DNA of 64,000 nucleotides from Apus apus (Eukaryota > Chordata > Aves > Apodiformes > Apodidae), in assembly GCF_020740795.1 (NCBI RefSeq), contig NC_067285.1:112655008-112719007 (forward strand), read 5' to 3'. Below are positions 23,288 to 34,296 of this stretch, piece by piece. The notes under the pieces were generated by a model. That model worked only from the letters and a program-made list of their open reading frames with translations. It did no database searches and was not told the DNA's origin. A program made the translations under genes and the position numbers. The stretch's first letter is position 1, and each line of letters opens with the position of its first letter.

Positions 23288-24669
23288 AAATAATTAAAAC
23301 TTGTGTCATTTCCTGCTGTACACTTTTATAACCTGTAACATCTTCACATCGACCAAAACCTTTCATTGATAAAGCAGCTGGATTTTCCCTTGATTGGATC
23401 TTACCTTGTGTGCTATGAAGATGAGGTTTTCAATTGATTTCCTTTTTTGGTCTTTGCCTTGGGGTGGAATGGCAAAATGAGGACAAGCTCACTCAAATGA
23501 GCTAGTAATTGTTATGACGATTCCTTTCATGTACAAGCCAAGCACCTGGGAGCTCTTGTGCCACTTCAGAGGGAGAACACAGAGATAAAAGCTGCACAAG
23601 GCACAGGCCAAGTGTAACAGGGACTCCCCCAAACTTACAGGGATCCTGGCATTTTCCTGTATTTCCTATTTCCCCACTATTTTTCTGCCCTTTATCTTGC
23701 TGCCAGGTGTGATGGAGGGGAGAGCAGGCAAATGGGCTGAGAAGGTTTTGTGCCTGACCCTGTAAAATATCCCAAGACATCCTGGGGTGTCCCCTCATTG
23801 AACCCTCCCAGGGGTAACTGCCTTCCCCTTCAGGTGTCTGTATCCATGGCATACAGGAGATGTGAGTTATCCTATGATTTCTGAATCCTGCCAGTGAAAG
23901 AATTCTGGGGGACACAGCCCTGAACTTCTTCCCCCTGCACTGCCAGAATGAAAACAGGAACATAGATTTCAGGAGCAGCGTCAAGTTTCAACAGTTTCAT
24001 TTATAAACCATCCAGACAAATGGTGTTTACGTTTCTAAACTGTTCTCTTCACCTCCAAAAGTGGATTTCCAGAAACCAGCATAACCCTTTGGGATAGAAA
24101 AATCAAGTTACAATTTCCCAGTGGTGGCTGCTCCCCAGGGGACAGGGCTGAAGGGGACCTGGGGGCAGAGCACCAGCACTGTTCGTCCTCACCTCCTGCT
24201 CTGAGGTGACCCAGAAATCCTGGCCAAGGGAAAGAATTCCTTCAAGTCAGGGCACAGTTTTCTTCTGTCTAAGTTTCCATGAGAGCTGGCAGCCTCTACC
24301 TGCTGTTTGGTACCTGGATTTTTTCTTCCTGGCTGGCAGAAGTGGCTGGTCTCTCAGTTCACATGCAGTGAAGATCACACAAGACCCGATGCCCACAGCA
24401 GTGAAATGAGTTTTCCTGGGATGGAATTAGGTGAGAAGAACAGGAATGGAAATGGTGGAAGAGGATGAAAACACACAGAGCAGCTGCTGAACAGCTACAT
24501 GGACACACCTTATCCTGCGGATGCTTCACCTGAGACTAGCACACAGTCACAGCCAGATGATGGTGGCACTTCCAAAGCCCATTGCTGGACTCCTGCTCCA
24601 GTGTCCACACAAAAACTCCACAGCCTTAGGAACAGCACGGCCAGGGACAGGTCCTGACACAATACTGGG
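23288..24669. other. Unique sequence left of the DDRGK1 3' end
   Basis: About 1.4 kb, less GC-rich than the regions to its left. No repeat or gene recognised. Confidence 0.65.
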
Positions 24670-25035
24670 AATCACAGAACAGTCTAGGTTGGAAGGGACC
24701 TTCAAGATCATCTAGTTCCATCCCCCCTGCATGGGCAGGGACACCTCCCAGCAGCCCAGGCTGCTCCAAGCCCCATCCAACCTGCCCTTCAACACTGCCA
24801 GGGATGGGGCAGCCACAGCTTCTCTGGGCAACCTGGGTCTCACCACTCTCATAGTGAAGAACTTCTCATCTGAATCTCCTCCCTTTCAGCTTGAAACCAT
24901 TCTCCGACATCCTCTCCCTCCCTGCCCTTGTCCCAAGCCCCTCCCCAGCTTTCCTGGAGCCCCTTCAGGCACTGGAAGGTGCTCTAAGGTCTCCCTGGAG
25001 CCTTCTCTTCTCCAGGCTGAACACCCCAACTCCAG
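24670..25035 (-). mobile_element. CR1 LINE 3' fragment
   Basis: Reverse-complement young-group copy from AATCACAGAACAGTCTAGG to GCTGAACACCCCAACTCCAG. A short deletion removes part of the GGGCCAGGGTCTCACC segment. Confidence 0.93.
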
Positions 25036-25054
25036 CCCTCCCATCATCTCCATG

Positions 25055-25102
25055 GCTTAGTGATCTCCAGAGATCCCTTCCAACCCCCACCACTTTGTGA
25101 CA
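25055..25102 (+). mobile_element. Tiny CR1 3' tip, third subfamily
   Basis: TTAGTGATCTCCAGAGATCC and CAACCCCCACCACTTTGTGA match the tails at 60750-60816 and 33240-33297. Only about 48 bp remain, in opposite orientation to the adjacent copy. Confidence 0.75.
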
Positions 25103-25155
25103 CATGGAAAAAAAAGACATCTCAAATCCAAATACCTGCAATTCTTCCAACATTG

Positions 25156-25161
25156 TTTATT
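25156..25161 (-). promoter_or_regulatory. Candidate distal polyadenylation signal
   Basis: A single AATAAA on the minus strand is followed within about 50 bases by an eight-T run and TGTGTC, a good U/GU-rich downstream element. It lies just outside the CR1 junction at 25055-25102. It would give a 3' untranslated region of about 1.4 kb. Confidence 0.3.
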
Positions 25162-25572
25162 TTATGAAAAGAACAGTTTAGGACAGAAGAAAAAAAAAAC
25201 CACCATGGCAAAACCCAAATTTTGAATTATTAGGTGTCAAACCTCAAGTCATCTTTTTGCTGCTCATCACTGCAACACAGGAATGAGGTACCCACCCTGC
25301 ACCCCAAGGTGAGGTGCTGCCCTGCAATCCAGCACCCCTGCAGGGCATCACATGCAGCAGCTGTGCAGAAACTCCAGAGGAAATCACTTTCCTTCTACCC
25401 TTTTATTGCCATCTCATCTCACTGACAACGTGGCTTTTTGTTTGCTCAGGTGACCTCTAAGTTTGGCAGGGACAAAACCAGCCCCTCTTGCCCTCTCAAT
25501 TATTTTATACTCACACAGATTCTGTTGATTTCAGAAAGGAGAATTAACAAAGCATCAATTAGGCTATTAAAA

Positions 25573-25586
25573 ATATATATATATAT
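25573..25586 (+). repeat. Short (AT)n tract
   Basis: Fourteen bases of alternating A and T, just left of the candidate DDRGK1 polyadenylation cluster on the downstream side of the transcript. Confidence 0.85.
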
Positions 25587-25664
25587 CCTTACACAGGAAA
25601 TATACTTGACTCTGCTAATTAATATACTCATAATCACTTGCAACATTAATTGCATGACTCACAG

Positions 25665-26520
25665 TGCCTGGTTTGTTTTTTAATTTATTTTTTATTTTTA
25701 AAAACCATCCAAAACACAAAGGCCATGGGGTGTGTGAGGCCTTCAGAGACACTGAGCTGGCTCTTACTTCAAAGGATGAATCACCAGAGTCTGGTATCAG
25801 CAGACCTGACCTGCACAACTCACGAGGCCTTTCCCTAGAGGTGCTTCTGTCTCTTGGCCACAGAAAAAAAAGGAATGCAGCTTGGCTGTGAGCAAGCCTT
25901 TTATATTCCAGAAACCAAGGAAAACATTTATATAGCCCAAGTTTTCTGAAATAACCTCTGGAAGTTCTCACATCTCTAGAGTTTCAGTGTGAACAGTCAC
26001 ACACTGGCAGGGTTTTCCTTCTACTCTGTCCTTGCAATGTTGATACAGAAGGCAACATCCCAGCATTATTCTGATTCTGATTCTTATTACTCCTATTATT
26101 GCCACCCACCCTATTACTCTGGGCTGTATTTGTCATTGCCACAACGTTACCCCAGCTCTGCAAGCACAGAGCAAGCCTGGAGAATTCTGAATGCAATCAA
26201 AGCATATTGGATACAGACATCAGGACCTGGAAACAATAAAGAAGTTTGGGTAGAGACTGGCTGCCAAGATAAAGCAACAAAAATGACTGCTATTCAGGGG
26301 GCACAGGTACATCAGGGTGTTTCTGCCCCAAAGCTCTCGGCGAGCCTGGGTTGTACAAACGACCCTTGGGTTTATACCAGCTGTAAGAAAATGAAAACAG
26401 AACCTTTTGATCAAGTCTTGCAGCTTACAAACCAGCCTCTTCTCTTCCAGCAGGGTGAAGGGATTCGAGGGGGTTCCTGATGGTTTTGAAAGGTGTGGCT
26501 GGTTCAGGAACAGGTGCAGC
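25665..26520 (-). other. DDRGK1: Probable DDRGK1 3' untranslated region
   Basis: This stretch follows the TGA and contains no CR1 and no coding similarity. It runs to a cluster of polyadenylation hexamers near 25680-25696. The left limit is an estimate based on that cluster. A longer form ending near 25140 is also possible, because another AATAAA followed by a U-rich element occurs there. The repeat-free character of 25.1-26.5 kb, against the dense CR1 on its left, is compatible with transcribed 3' sequence. Confidence 0.5.
25679..25696 (-). promoter_or_regulatory. Candidate DDRGK1 polyadenylation signal cluster
   Basis: On the minus strand two AATAAA hexamers (25691-25696 and 25684-25689) and an overlapping ATTAAA (25679-25684) lie in tandem. 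About 30-50 bases further down the transcript come GU-rich stretches (TGTGAGT, TGTTGCAAGTG), the usual downstream element. This is the best nearby signal, about 830 bases after the stop codon. Confidence 0.45.
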
Positions 26521-26693
26521 TCAGGCCACGGGCGGAGCGACCGCCCGGCTGTCGGGCTGGAGGTTGATGAGGGAATTGCTGGCCTGGGCCAGCTCTGCAA
26601 TGGAGACCCGGCCCCTCTGCTTGATGTACTGAGCCACGGCAGCCATCTCCTCTGGAGTGATGTAGATGAACTTGCCTCTGTCATCAATCACAC
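26521..26693 (-). CDS. DDRGK1: DDRGK1 terminal exon with the DDRGK motif
   Basis: The coding part of the last exon is 173 nt, with acceptor ccccacag at 26694-26701 and TGA stop at 26521-26523. It opens with [15 protein letters not shown] and continues through a helix and [17 protein letters not shown], nearly invariant in vertebrates. The Lys of DDRGK corresponds to human Lys267, the reported UFM1 acceptor, and is present. The last 15 residues ([14 protein letters not shown] and the preceding I) differ from the mammalian tail, as expected for a disordered end. The exon is CpG-richer than the surrounding introns. The 3' untranslated region follows directly towards lower coordinates. Confidence 0.97.
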
Positions 26694-27946
26694 CTGTGGG
26701 GATGGTGGGGAAAGAAAGGGCCTGGAGGTGAAGTCAGCGCTGGGGCTGCTCTCGCCTCCCGACCGACACCAGGGGCTTCTTTTTGGAAGGGGATGTTCCA
26801 GCTGCTGAGGCTGCACCTCAGATCTGGGGCAGGCAGAACAACCTGCTGGCAGCCAGGCTTTTATCTCCTCTCTGCTGTCGGGTCTCCGAGCAGCTATGAC
26901 AACAGCCCAGTGGCCTTGGTGAGACTAACTGTGCTCAGGGAAGTGACAGGCTCTTCTCACGGGAGGCAGCGGGGGGGGGGAGCATCACAGCAGCCAGGCT
27001 GGGTATCAAGTCTGGGGGCTGATCTGCTAGGGCCTGCTGGAGAAAGGCAGTGCAGCAGGAGGGCTCTGGAGGTGACCCAGAGCCCCTGTGAGGCCCAGCT
27101 CAGCCACCCTAATTTACCTTCTAGAAGGGAATGGAAGCTCAATTTCCATTTTTCAATTGCTTCAGCAAGAGTGAGAATAATCTCTGCTTTTTAACACACT
27201 TCAGGACCAAATGCAAGGCAGGGAGCCTCCTTGGCCTATCCTTCAAGGCCATGGACACAGCCAGGGCAGGAGATACCCTTCCTCTTTGCTTCAGACACTT
27301 CAGGTCACTCCAACAGGCACCCAGACACCCCCCACCACGAGGGCCGTTTCCCAGCCATAACCACAGTTTGAGGTCAGGAGATGTTTGCACTGGCACCTTC
27401 CCCTTTCTCTTCCCCCTGGGCAAGAGAGAGCTGCCCAGCAAGAAACCAGACTTGAATACACCTGTCCAGCCAGGGAGCGACCCCCATGCCCAGTCTCTGC
27501 TTACATTCCAACTTGGATTGTGTGGTTTGATGGCCAGGAACAAGCACTTCATCTACTGGAGTGCTCTGGGATGTTTGCTTCTCCCACAGCATCCCGGGGC
27601 TTTAGCCACAAGCACCTTTAGAACAGGCTCCTGAACTACCCCAAAACATCCCCGTGATGCTTTCTAATTCAGATTTCAGAAGATATCACAGGCAGCTGCC
27701 TGCTCAGCCCACGTGCAGAACCTTGTGCTGGTTCCTAGACACAACCCACAGTGCTTTGAACAGCAGCTTCACAGCAGCTGAAGCAGTAAAAATAGTAAAA
27801 ACCTCTTATTTATCAGGTCCTACTAGGATCTTCTACAGTTTAAATTGGAAATGACACTGGAAGCCTCTCTCTACCACAGTGAAGGCATTTTCTGCACCAC
27901 CTATTCCCCAGCTAAAACCAAGTCCCCTCTGTGATTTGGCTGTCAC
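26694..27946 (-). other. DDRGK1 intron 8
   Basis: This intron of about 1.25 kb has a GT donor at 27946 and AG acceptor at 26694. No CR1 or other recognised repeat is present. It contains a G-run at 26971-26980. No additional exon with supporting similarity was seen. Confidence 0.9.
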
Positions 27947-27995
27947 CTGTTAGAGTGCCATCTGCCATCAGGTCCTGGATCCTGTTAATTGCATC
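27947..27995 (-). CDS. DDRGK1: DDRGK1 exon 8: DDRGK-domain helix
   Basis: This exon is 49 nt (16 codons plus one base), with acceptor ttctgaacag and donor gtgaca. The peptide DAINRIQDLMADGTLT aligns with human DTINRIQDLLAEGTIT. The final G joins GT at the start of exon 9 to give the conserved Gly. The polypyrimidine stretch before the acceptor is short, but the reading frame and conservation on both sides make the boundaries firm. Skipping would shift the frame. Confidence 0.94.
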
Positions 27996-29518
27996 CTGTT
28001 CAGAAGGGAAAAAGGAGTAACAAACTGATCAAGAGGAAGGCAAAAAAACACTTCACATGTTCAGATGTTCTACAAATGGAGGCTCACAGCTCCTCAGTGT
28101 GGAAGCCTTCAGTGAAGGGCACACACCAGGGTTTCCACACTGCAGGAAGCCCTTTGGTCTTAGAAGGATGAAGGGAGCTTCTGCACTTTGGAGTCTTCAA
28201 ATGACTTCTCTACTCCAAAGAAAAGGCTTTAACTGCCAGTTTTATGGAAGGGGGGTGCTCACATACATCCTGCCAGGGATGCAGAGTGCCCATGCAACAC
28301 ACAAGTCCCATGGAGTGCACTGAGGTATATTTCCAAGGACCTGGCCACACTCAATACATTCCAAAGCTTTTTCTGATTTTTTTCCTGCTCCCTTTAAGGG
28401 AAACCTATTTTACCAATACAAAGAACAATTTGTTGAATTTATTGCTAGGCTAACTCCATAGCTCCTCCAAACATGCAGCTCCACTCTACCTTAAGCTAAT
28501 CTCCAAGCTCTGTTTTCCACAGTTCTGCCTCTCTCCCTATATGTGACTACAGAAGGATATCTAGATTTCCACCTGATAAATTCCCTTAACTGGTTCACTC
28601 CATGCTTAAGTGAAGTCCTGCCTTAAGAGAGATGGAGGGACACAGCAGCCCAGACTTGCAGCAGTGTCAGCTGCTGTGAAGGGGGGACCCCAAGATCAGA
28701 TGAGGTACAGAACAACAGAAAACACTGGTCATTTGGAAATATATGTCAGCTGTGCTCCAATGAAGATACAACAAGCCACGATTATTATTCAGAGCCAAAA
28801 CAAAGCACAAAAGTTTAGAGAACAGCAAGAGGACAGAGGGGAAAATAAAAGTACAGGTATCACACCACGAGCTCACTTTCACAGGCTTATGTGGTGCTCA
28901 GAGGGACAACATTCTGGATAATGCACCAGAAGATACAAATGAGAGTGATCAAACACTGGAGAAGGCTTCCTGGAGAGGTGGTCAATACCCCAAGGCTGTC
29001 AGTGTTTAAGAGACATTCTGATCAGCCCTGAAGTGGTGAAGCAGCTGGATTATTGTAGGTCCCTTCCAAGTGAAATCATCTCTTCTATTCTACAATTCTT
29101 AAATGTTCTAAGAACACACAAGCAATAGGAGCAAAACACCTCAGCTATTGACTGCCTGCAAATGTAACAGCATTGCCCAGTTATGCAGGCAGTCCCTGAA
29201 GCTGCTTCTAGCTCTGCTTTTGCTCCCCAGCTACCCTGAATTGCTCTTTTAGTAGGTTGGCAAACACTGTAGGATCCATTTGCCAAGAGGCAGACTGAGC
29301 ACTTTTCCCTGGGACTATCTTGTAAGCCAACAATCCTTCACTGCCTGGGTGGTACTTTGATGAATGGACAGGTTTTTAGGGCTGGTTTTGCTGAACTTCA
29401 CCAAAGTCCAAGCACTTTCAGTAATGCTGAGGCATGGGTGTTACCCTCATTCACCCACTTTCTCTCCTGTCCTTTTAAGCTCATTGCTTGCACTTGCACC
29501 TCAGAAGATGGTACTTAC
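27996..29518 (-). other. DDRGK1 intron 7
   Basis: This intron of about 1.5 kb contains one degraded CR1 tail (28943-29098). The rest is unremarkable AT-rich intronic sequence with no coding similarity. Confidence 0.9.
28943..29098 (+). mobile_element. Degraded CR1-type 3' tail
   Basis: GGCTTCCTGGAGAGGTGGTC, GCTGTCAGTGTTTAAGAG and TTGTAGGTCCCTTCCAAGTG, ending in TTCTATTCTACAATTC, fit an older avian CR1 with an ATTCT-type tail. Antisense to DDRGK1 within intron 7. Confidence 0.75.
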
Positions 29519-29575
29519 CTGTGTCCTTAAACCCAAGTGTGAAGCCAAGTCCTCCAGCTGGATTACCTTTGTTTT
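29519..29575 (-). CDS. DDRGK1: DDRGK1 exon 7: DDRGK-domain helix
   Basis: This exon is 57 nt (19 codons, phase 0 at both ends), with acceptor tttccacag and donor gtaagt. The peptide KTKVIQLEDLASHLGLRTQ aligns with human QSKVVLLEDLASQVGLRTQ, part of the winged-helix fold that contacts UFL1. An upstream in-frame stop in the intron rules out read-through of the acceptor. Its removal would be in frame but would destroy the domain core. Confidence 0.94.
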
Positions 29576-31737
29576 CTGTGGAAACAAGCAAGAGTTAAAA
29601 TGCAGCTGATGAACTGAGAGGGTGAGCATATTTCTTTTTCTTTCAAATTAAAAAATTTGCATTTAATAGACCAAGTAGAACCCACCCTTCTAACTAACAC
29701 CTCCTCCTAAGCACTAATATTTATACAAAAAACTCCAATTTAAGTTACTTAAGCCACTCTGCTCTGTGGAAAACCAGATGCTCTGACCCACTTAAGTGAA
29801 GGCTCAAATAAATTTGCCAGTGTTTGTCCTGAACAGTCATGGGTCTGTTCTCCCTGCCACCCAAGTTTCTCAATTGCTACCTTTAATTTCCAGCAAAGAT
29901 CCCTTTTTGTTTGAGAGCTGTTTCAAAGTACATTTTTAAATGATCACTGATGTATATATACATAGATACAAATCCAGACAAGACTGGCAGCATTAAGTGC
30001 TTTAGTCTGTTTTAATAATGTATTAATGGCATAATCACTTTCCTAAGCAAGCAAACACCTTATTAAAATTGTCAGTGTACTGGGAGTGCACTCCTGCACT
30101 GGCAGCCTGATGATCTCTGAGAGCTAAAGCTGAAGCAAGAACTGCACATGTTTATTTTGCTCTTGAAAGAGATTCTTTCTGCAGCCTTTCTCAGTCAGCA
30201 CACAGTCACCACTGCTCACACCTGGTTTTCTGCTTTGTAGCTCCAGAGAATCACAGAGAAAACAACTGGTCCACTCATCTGGAGCTACTTGGTTCCTGTT
30301 TTCTTATCTGCAGAAGTTTTAGAAACTCATCTGTTTAGGTGCAGTAAAGGGATGCACTGTTTGTAAGGGATTTGGAAAACAGAAAACATTTGAAAAATGT
30401 TCAGTTAACACTCTGGACTACAGATATGTAGCTCACAGGAGCTACACTGCCCTTATCAGTACTTCAAATGATAAATGCATCTGTTTCTAATCTTGACAGC
30501 ACATTGGAAGGACACTGAAGGAATAGAGAAGGCTGAAATGGATGAATCTTTTACATGAATCAAATCAGACAAAAATAAAAAAAACAGCCACACACAGACT
30601 TAGTAGTTGTGAAGTTTGATGCAGCCAAGCTAGAGAACTGAATACCATGGACTGAACACATGGAATTGGAACCAGTCCATGGAATTCAGTTCTCAGAGCT
30701 GGGAACTGCCAAGATTCGTCACATCTTCTTCTAAATGAATGGGGGGGGGTGTGTGTGTGCAAAGCCACATAAACAAGAAAAACAGGATTTAAACCTTGAC
30801 TGAAAGATATTCACCCCCAAACACCAAGTTTGCTGGGAGCTTTCCAAGATAGATCCTGCTGTGAATAAGAGGCCAGAGGGAGGGGTGGCATTAGGATGCA
30901 CTCCCCACACACTCTGAAATATAATGACATTGTGAGGTCCCAAGCCAACAACTCACTTCACCACATGCTTCACGTTTTAGAGACAGGCTCAATTTTCACA
31001 GAGCAACATATACACATCTACACTTGAGTGGATTAATTTGATTTTAGGTGTGATTCTATTGCTGGCCTCAGCAAGGGATGAAACAGAGCAAAAGCTCCCA
31101 GGATTAAGATGAGTAGGATTTTCTTTTTCTCCTTATCTTCTAAGCATCATTTTTGTTCAAGAAAAAACAGGAAGGGGTAAAGCCTCCATGTCCTTCACTA
31201 CCTTTTTAAAATGCAGTGAAGATGGAGCTTGCTGTTGCAATTCACTGGCTGCAATTCAGATGTATTAAGTGATACAATGCCAAGCTGAGTGAGGACAGTT
31301 TGATGGACTCCTGCTTCCCAGGGCCAAGAGAGGCAGTGCTCCACAGCACGGGAGCTGCTCAGCCCCTCTTTAACCTCTGCCCACTTCATTATAAACTTTC
31401 TGAAGTGCTCAGAAGGCTGCTTTGGAAGGCGTGTCCTGCCCTGCTGAGTAAAACCATCAAGGTCCCACTAAGAACTGGTTATTCTGCTCCCCTGAGAGCA
31501 GAGCAGTCAAGTCTTTTCGAACCTGAATGGTTCTAAGTCTGTACCTCGTGGACTGGCCACTGTGAGAGGCAAACACAGCACAGTGACTGCAGCAGAGCTG
31601 TGAGGTGGTGGCACTGCAGCAGGTTGAGGGGCTGCAGGGAAAGCCCCAAAGGAAGGAGATGCTCAGCTTTCAGAAATTCAGAACTGGGGGGGGGTATCAA
31701 CCCTCTTGGTGCCTTTTAAACCCTGTTTAAAACAATC

Positions 31738-31876
31738 ATCATAGAATCGTATCACAGACTGATTTGGGTTGGAAGGGACCTTCAAGATCATCTAGTTCAA
31801 CCCCCCTGCCATGGGCAGGGACACCTCCCAGCAGCCCAGGCTGCTCCAAGCCCCATCCAACCTGCCCTTCAACACT
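31738..31876 (-). mobile_element. CR1 LINE 3' tip
   Basis: From ATCATAGAATCGTATCACAG to GCCCTTCAACACT. It has GCCATGGGCAGGG, the ancestral form of a box that is shortened in most other copies here. Sense to DDRGK1, in intron 6. Confidence 0.92.
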
Positions 31877-33057
31877 TAATCCCAAAAGGCAGAGCTGGAG
31901 AAAAGAGCCTGCATGGCATTTCAAACACCCTTAGGAACAAAGCATGGGGTGAGCTACCTCCAGCCAGTTATACCAGTAAAGTAAGTTATCAAACAGAAGA
32001 GCAGAATTACATTTTATTTTTTTTTAAAAGGCCAATTGTTCTTTTAATTTATTCAAAGCTTTTCAGACAGCTCCTAGCAGCTCAGCACTGCCTCGTGATC
32101 TAAGTCCATGGTTTCCATGAACACAGCAGAAGATGAGAGCTATACATAATCTATATATTAAACAGACATTCAAGATGAAAAAAAAAAAACACCAAACACC
32201 CCAACCCTAAAACTTGCAAAATAAAGCAATGCCCCAGTTCTGCAACTCATCTCTACATGGGAAATCAGGTGTTGAATGTGCTTCTGGATTAGGTTTGCAG
32301 CCTGTGCTCAATTTCTCTGACGTCAGGTAGAGGTGACTAATATAAAACTAGACAAATGTGCTCAAACACTGAACTGAGAGCTTGTGACTAATCTGTTCCA
32401 CCCACCAGAACCACCAGGGCAACGTGCAGAACCAGAGCCTGCCACGCTACCCCTTGGAAACCTGCCCTCTTCTAGTGGAAGATCCCAAGGGACATTGGAA
32501 CATCCTGCTGTTCTCTCCTCTGCTATTGATAAACAAGCTGTCCTAGGTTAAAGAACTGCACAATTTCCTTCACTGACAGCTTGGCTGGATCTCAGGTGGG
32601 GATGGGTGAACTGGGATCACACTGGGATTTGTACCATGCAGTTCATTCCCACAGGCAGTGGCCATTTCAAAGTTTCCCTCCCTTTCAAGGAAACCCCACT
32701 GGCTTCTGTGGAGAGCAGAGTATTGAAATGGCTGCAAAATGGAATGTGCCATCTGATGGTCTATCACCCATCCCTGGTTTTATTCAGTTCCCTCACACAT
32801 GGCACCCATAGCTTTTCCAATTTATTCTCAGCTGTCTCACCTGCTTTTGGTGATGCTTCTGATCAGGGCTGACTGGCTTATGCTGGGGACTTGGGGTGAA
32901 CAAGGCTGCAGAATGAAGGGAAGTCCTAACTCAGTGTGCTTGTGGCTGAAACATTTACAGGTCAGCTCCCCAGAGATCACGTTGATCAGAAAGCACCTGA
33001 CAGATGCAAACCTGGCAGCCTCTCTCCCTGTGGCCTGGTGGCAACGGGACACTGCAC

Positions 33058-33297
33058 CACAAGAGCACAGGAAGTTCCACCTCAACATGAGGAAGAACTT
33101 CTTTACTGTGAGGGTTCCAGAGCACTGGAACAGGCTGCCCAGAGAGACTGTGGAGCCTCCTTCTCTGGAGACTTTCCAGGCCTGTCTGGATGCCTTTCTG
33201 AGTCACCTGCCCTAGGTTTGGTCCTGCTCTGGCAGGGGGGCTGGACTCGATGATCTCCAGAGGTCCCTTCCAACCCCTGACATCCTGTGATTCTGTA
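33058..33297 (+). mobile_element. CR1 LINE 3' fragment, third subfamily
   Basis: From CACAAGAGCACAGGAAGTTC through ATGAGGAAGAACTTCTTTAC to CATCCTGTGATTCTGT. Antisense to DDRGK1 in intron 6. Confidence 0.92.
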
Positions 33298-34257
33298 TTA
33301 ATTAAAGTGCCAGGGACACAGAGAGTAGTAGCACAGCACCCACAGTGTGCAGACACTCCAGAACTGTTCAGACTTGCATGCCAGCCACTCCAATTACCTC
33401 CTTGAGGAGAGTCACCCACGAGACAAATCTGTTTGTAACTCTGGGTATGGAACATGTAAGACTGGCCCAGAGTGCCAGGTTCTGGGTTAACAAAACCATC
33501 AGCAGGTCCTAAGTACACAAACGATTTGCCTGCTAATAAAGCCTTTCACACTCAGATAAGAGCTCAGCTCCCAGCAAAGGAGGAAAGGGATTCATTAGGA
33601 CAAAAGATTTGCATAACATTGTTAGAGTAAGAGAAGAAAGATGCATCTGACCTTTGATTTACCGACAGTGGAGAAAGAAGCATTTGTCCTTACAGATCAC
33701 AAGTGGAAATCCTCACGAACACACCACAGGTTTTGAATTACCAACCATACAATCTCATGAAAGGGAGTCTAAGCCACCCTTCTCCTCCAAGATCCCTCCC
33801 AAACATTAAGACAACATCGCAAATTGCAGGGATAAAAGCAAGAAAAGAAACGGCATGGAAAGCTGGACCTCTAAAACCCCTTTCAGACACCAACACATCC
33901 TGCACGGCAGGACACAAGCTGCTCCAGCCATTCTCATTCACGCTGAGCCCAGATGCAGAGCTTGTTTTCTAAACCAGCAGCTGATGCTCACAAACAAAAA
34001 AGCCTGAACGTCCCAAATCCCCATCAATAGCAAACACTGCTGTTCAGAAACTCGGAGGGTGAGCCACCAGGTGCAGAGTTCATGAGGCCCCGACAGGGTC
34101 AGAGCTACAACCCTGCCCCAGAAAGCCAAGACCCAGCAGCAATTGCAAACAATTTCAAGAGGGAAGTCAAGCTTTTCCTTCTTTCTGCAACTCGGCTCTT
34201 TGCCAAAGGTATTTTTACACAAGCATGGAAGGAGGAGAAAGAACAACGGGAGCTTAC

Positions 34258-34296
34258 CTTCACGTAGTCAAGAAACTCCATTAGAAAGCTGCGAGA
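34258..34296 (-). CDS. DDRGK1: DDRGK1 exon 6: 13-codon microexon
   Basis: This very small exon is 39 nt with acceptor tacccag and donor gtaagc, phase 0 at both ends. It encodes SRSFLMEFLDYVK, aligning with human SQSFLTEFINYIK, the first helix of the C-terminal winged-helix-like domain. It is too short to find by open-reading-frame length and was placed by frame continuity between exons 5 and 7. Skipping would remove 13 residues without a frameshift. Confidence 0.93.

Larger units (their letters stand above)
29576..34257 (-). other. DDRGK1 intron 6
   Basis: This intron is about 4.7 kb. It contains two CR1 pieces of opposite orientation (31738-31876 and 33058-33297), a short G9(TG)n tract near 30741-30760 and a consensus CRE octamer at 32318-32325. 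No other feature is supported. Confidence 0.9.

Noticed and set aside
1..25000. Exons of LZTS3, the neighbour downstream of DDRGK1 in mammals
   Set aside because: None of the coiled-coil sequence of that protein could be recognised on either strand. Synteny alone is not evidence.
32318..32325. Consensus CRE octamer TGACGTCA in intron 6
   Set aside because: One 8-bp palindrome is expected by chance about once in a window of this size, and no other promoter feature is near.
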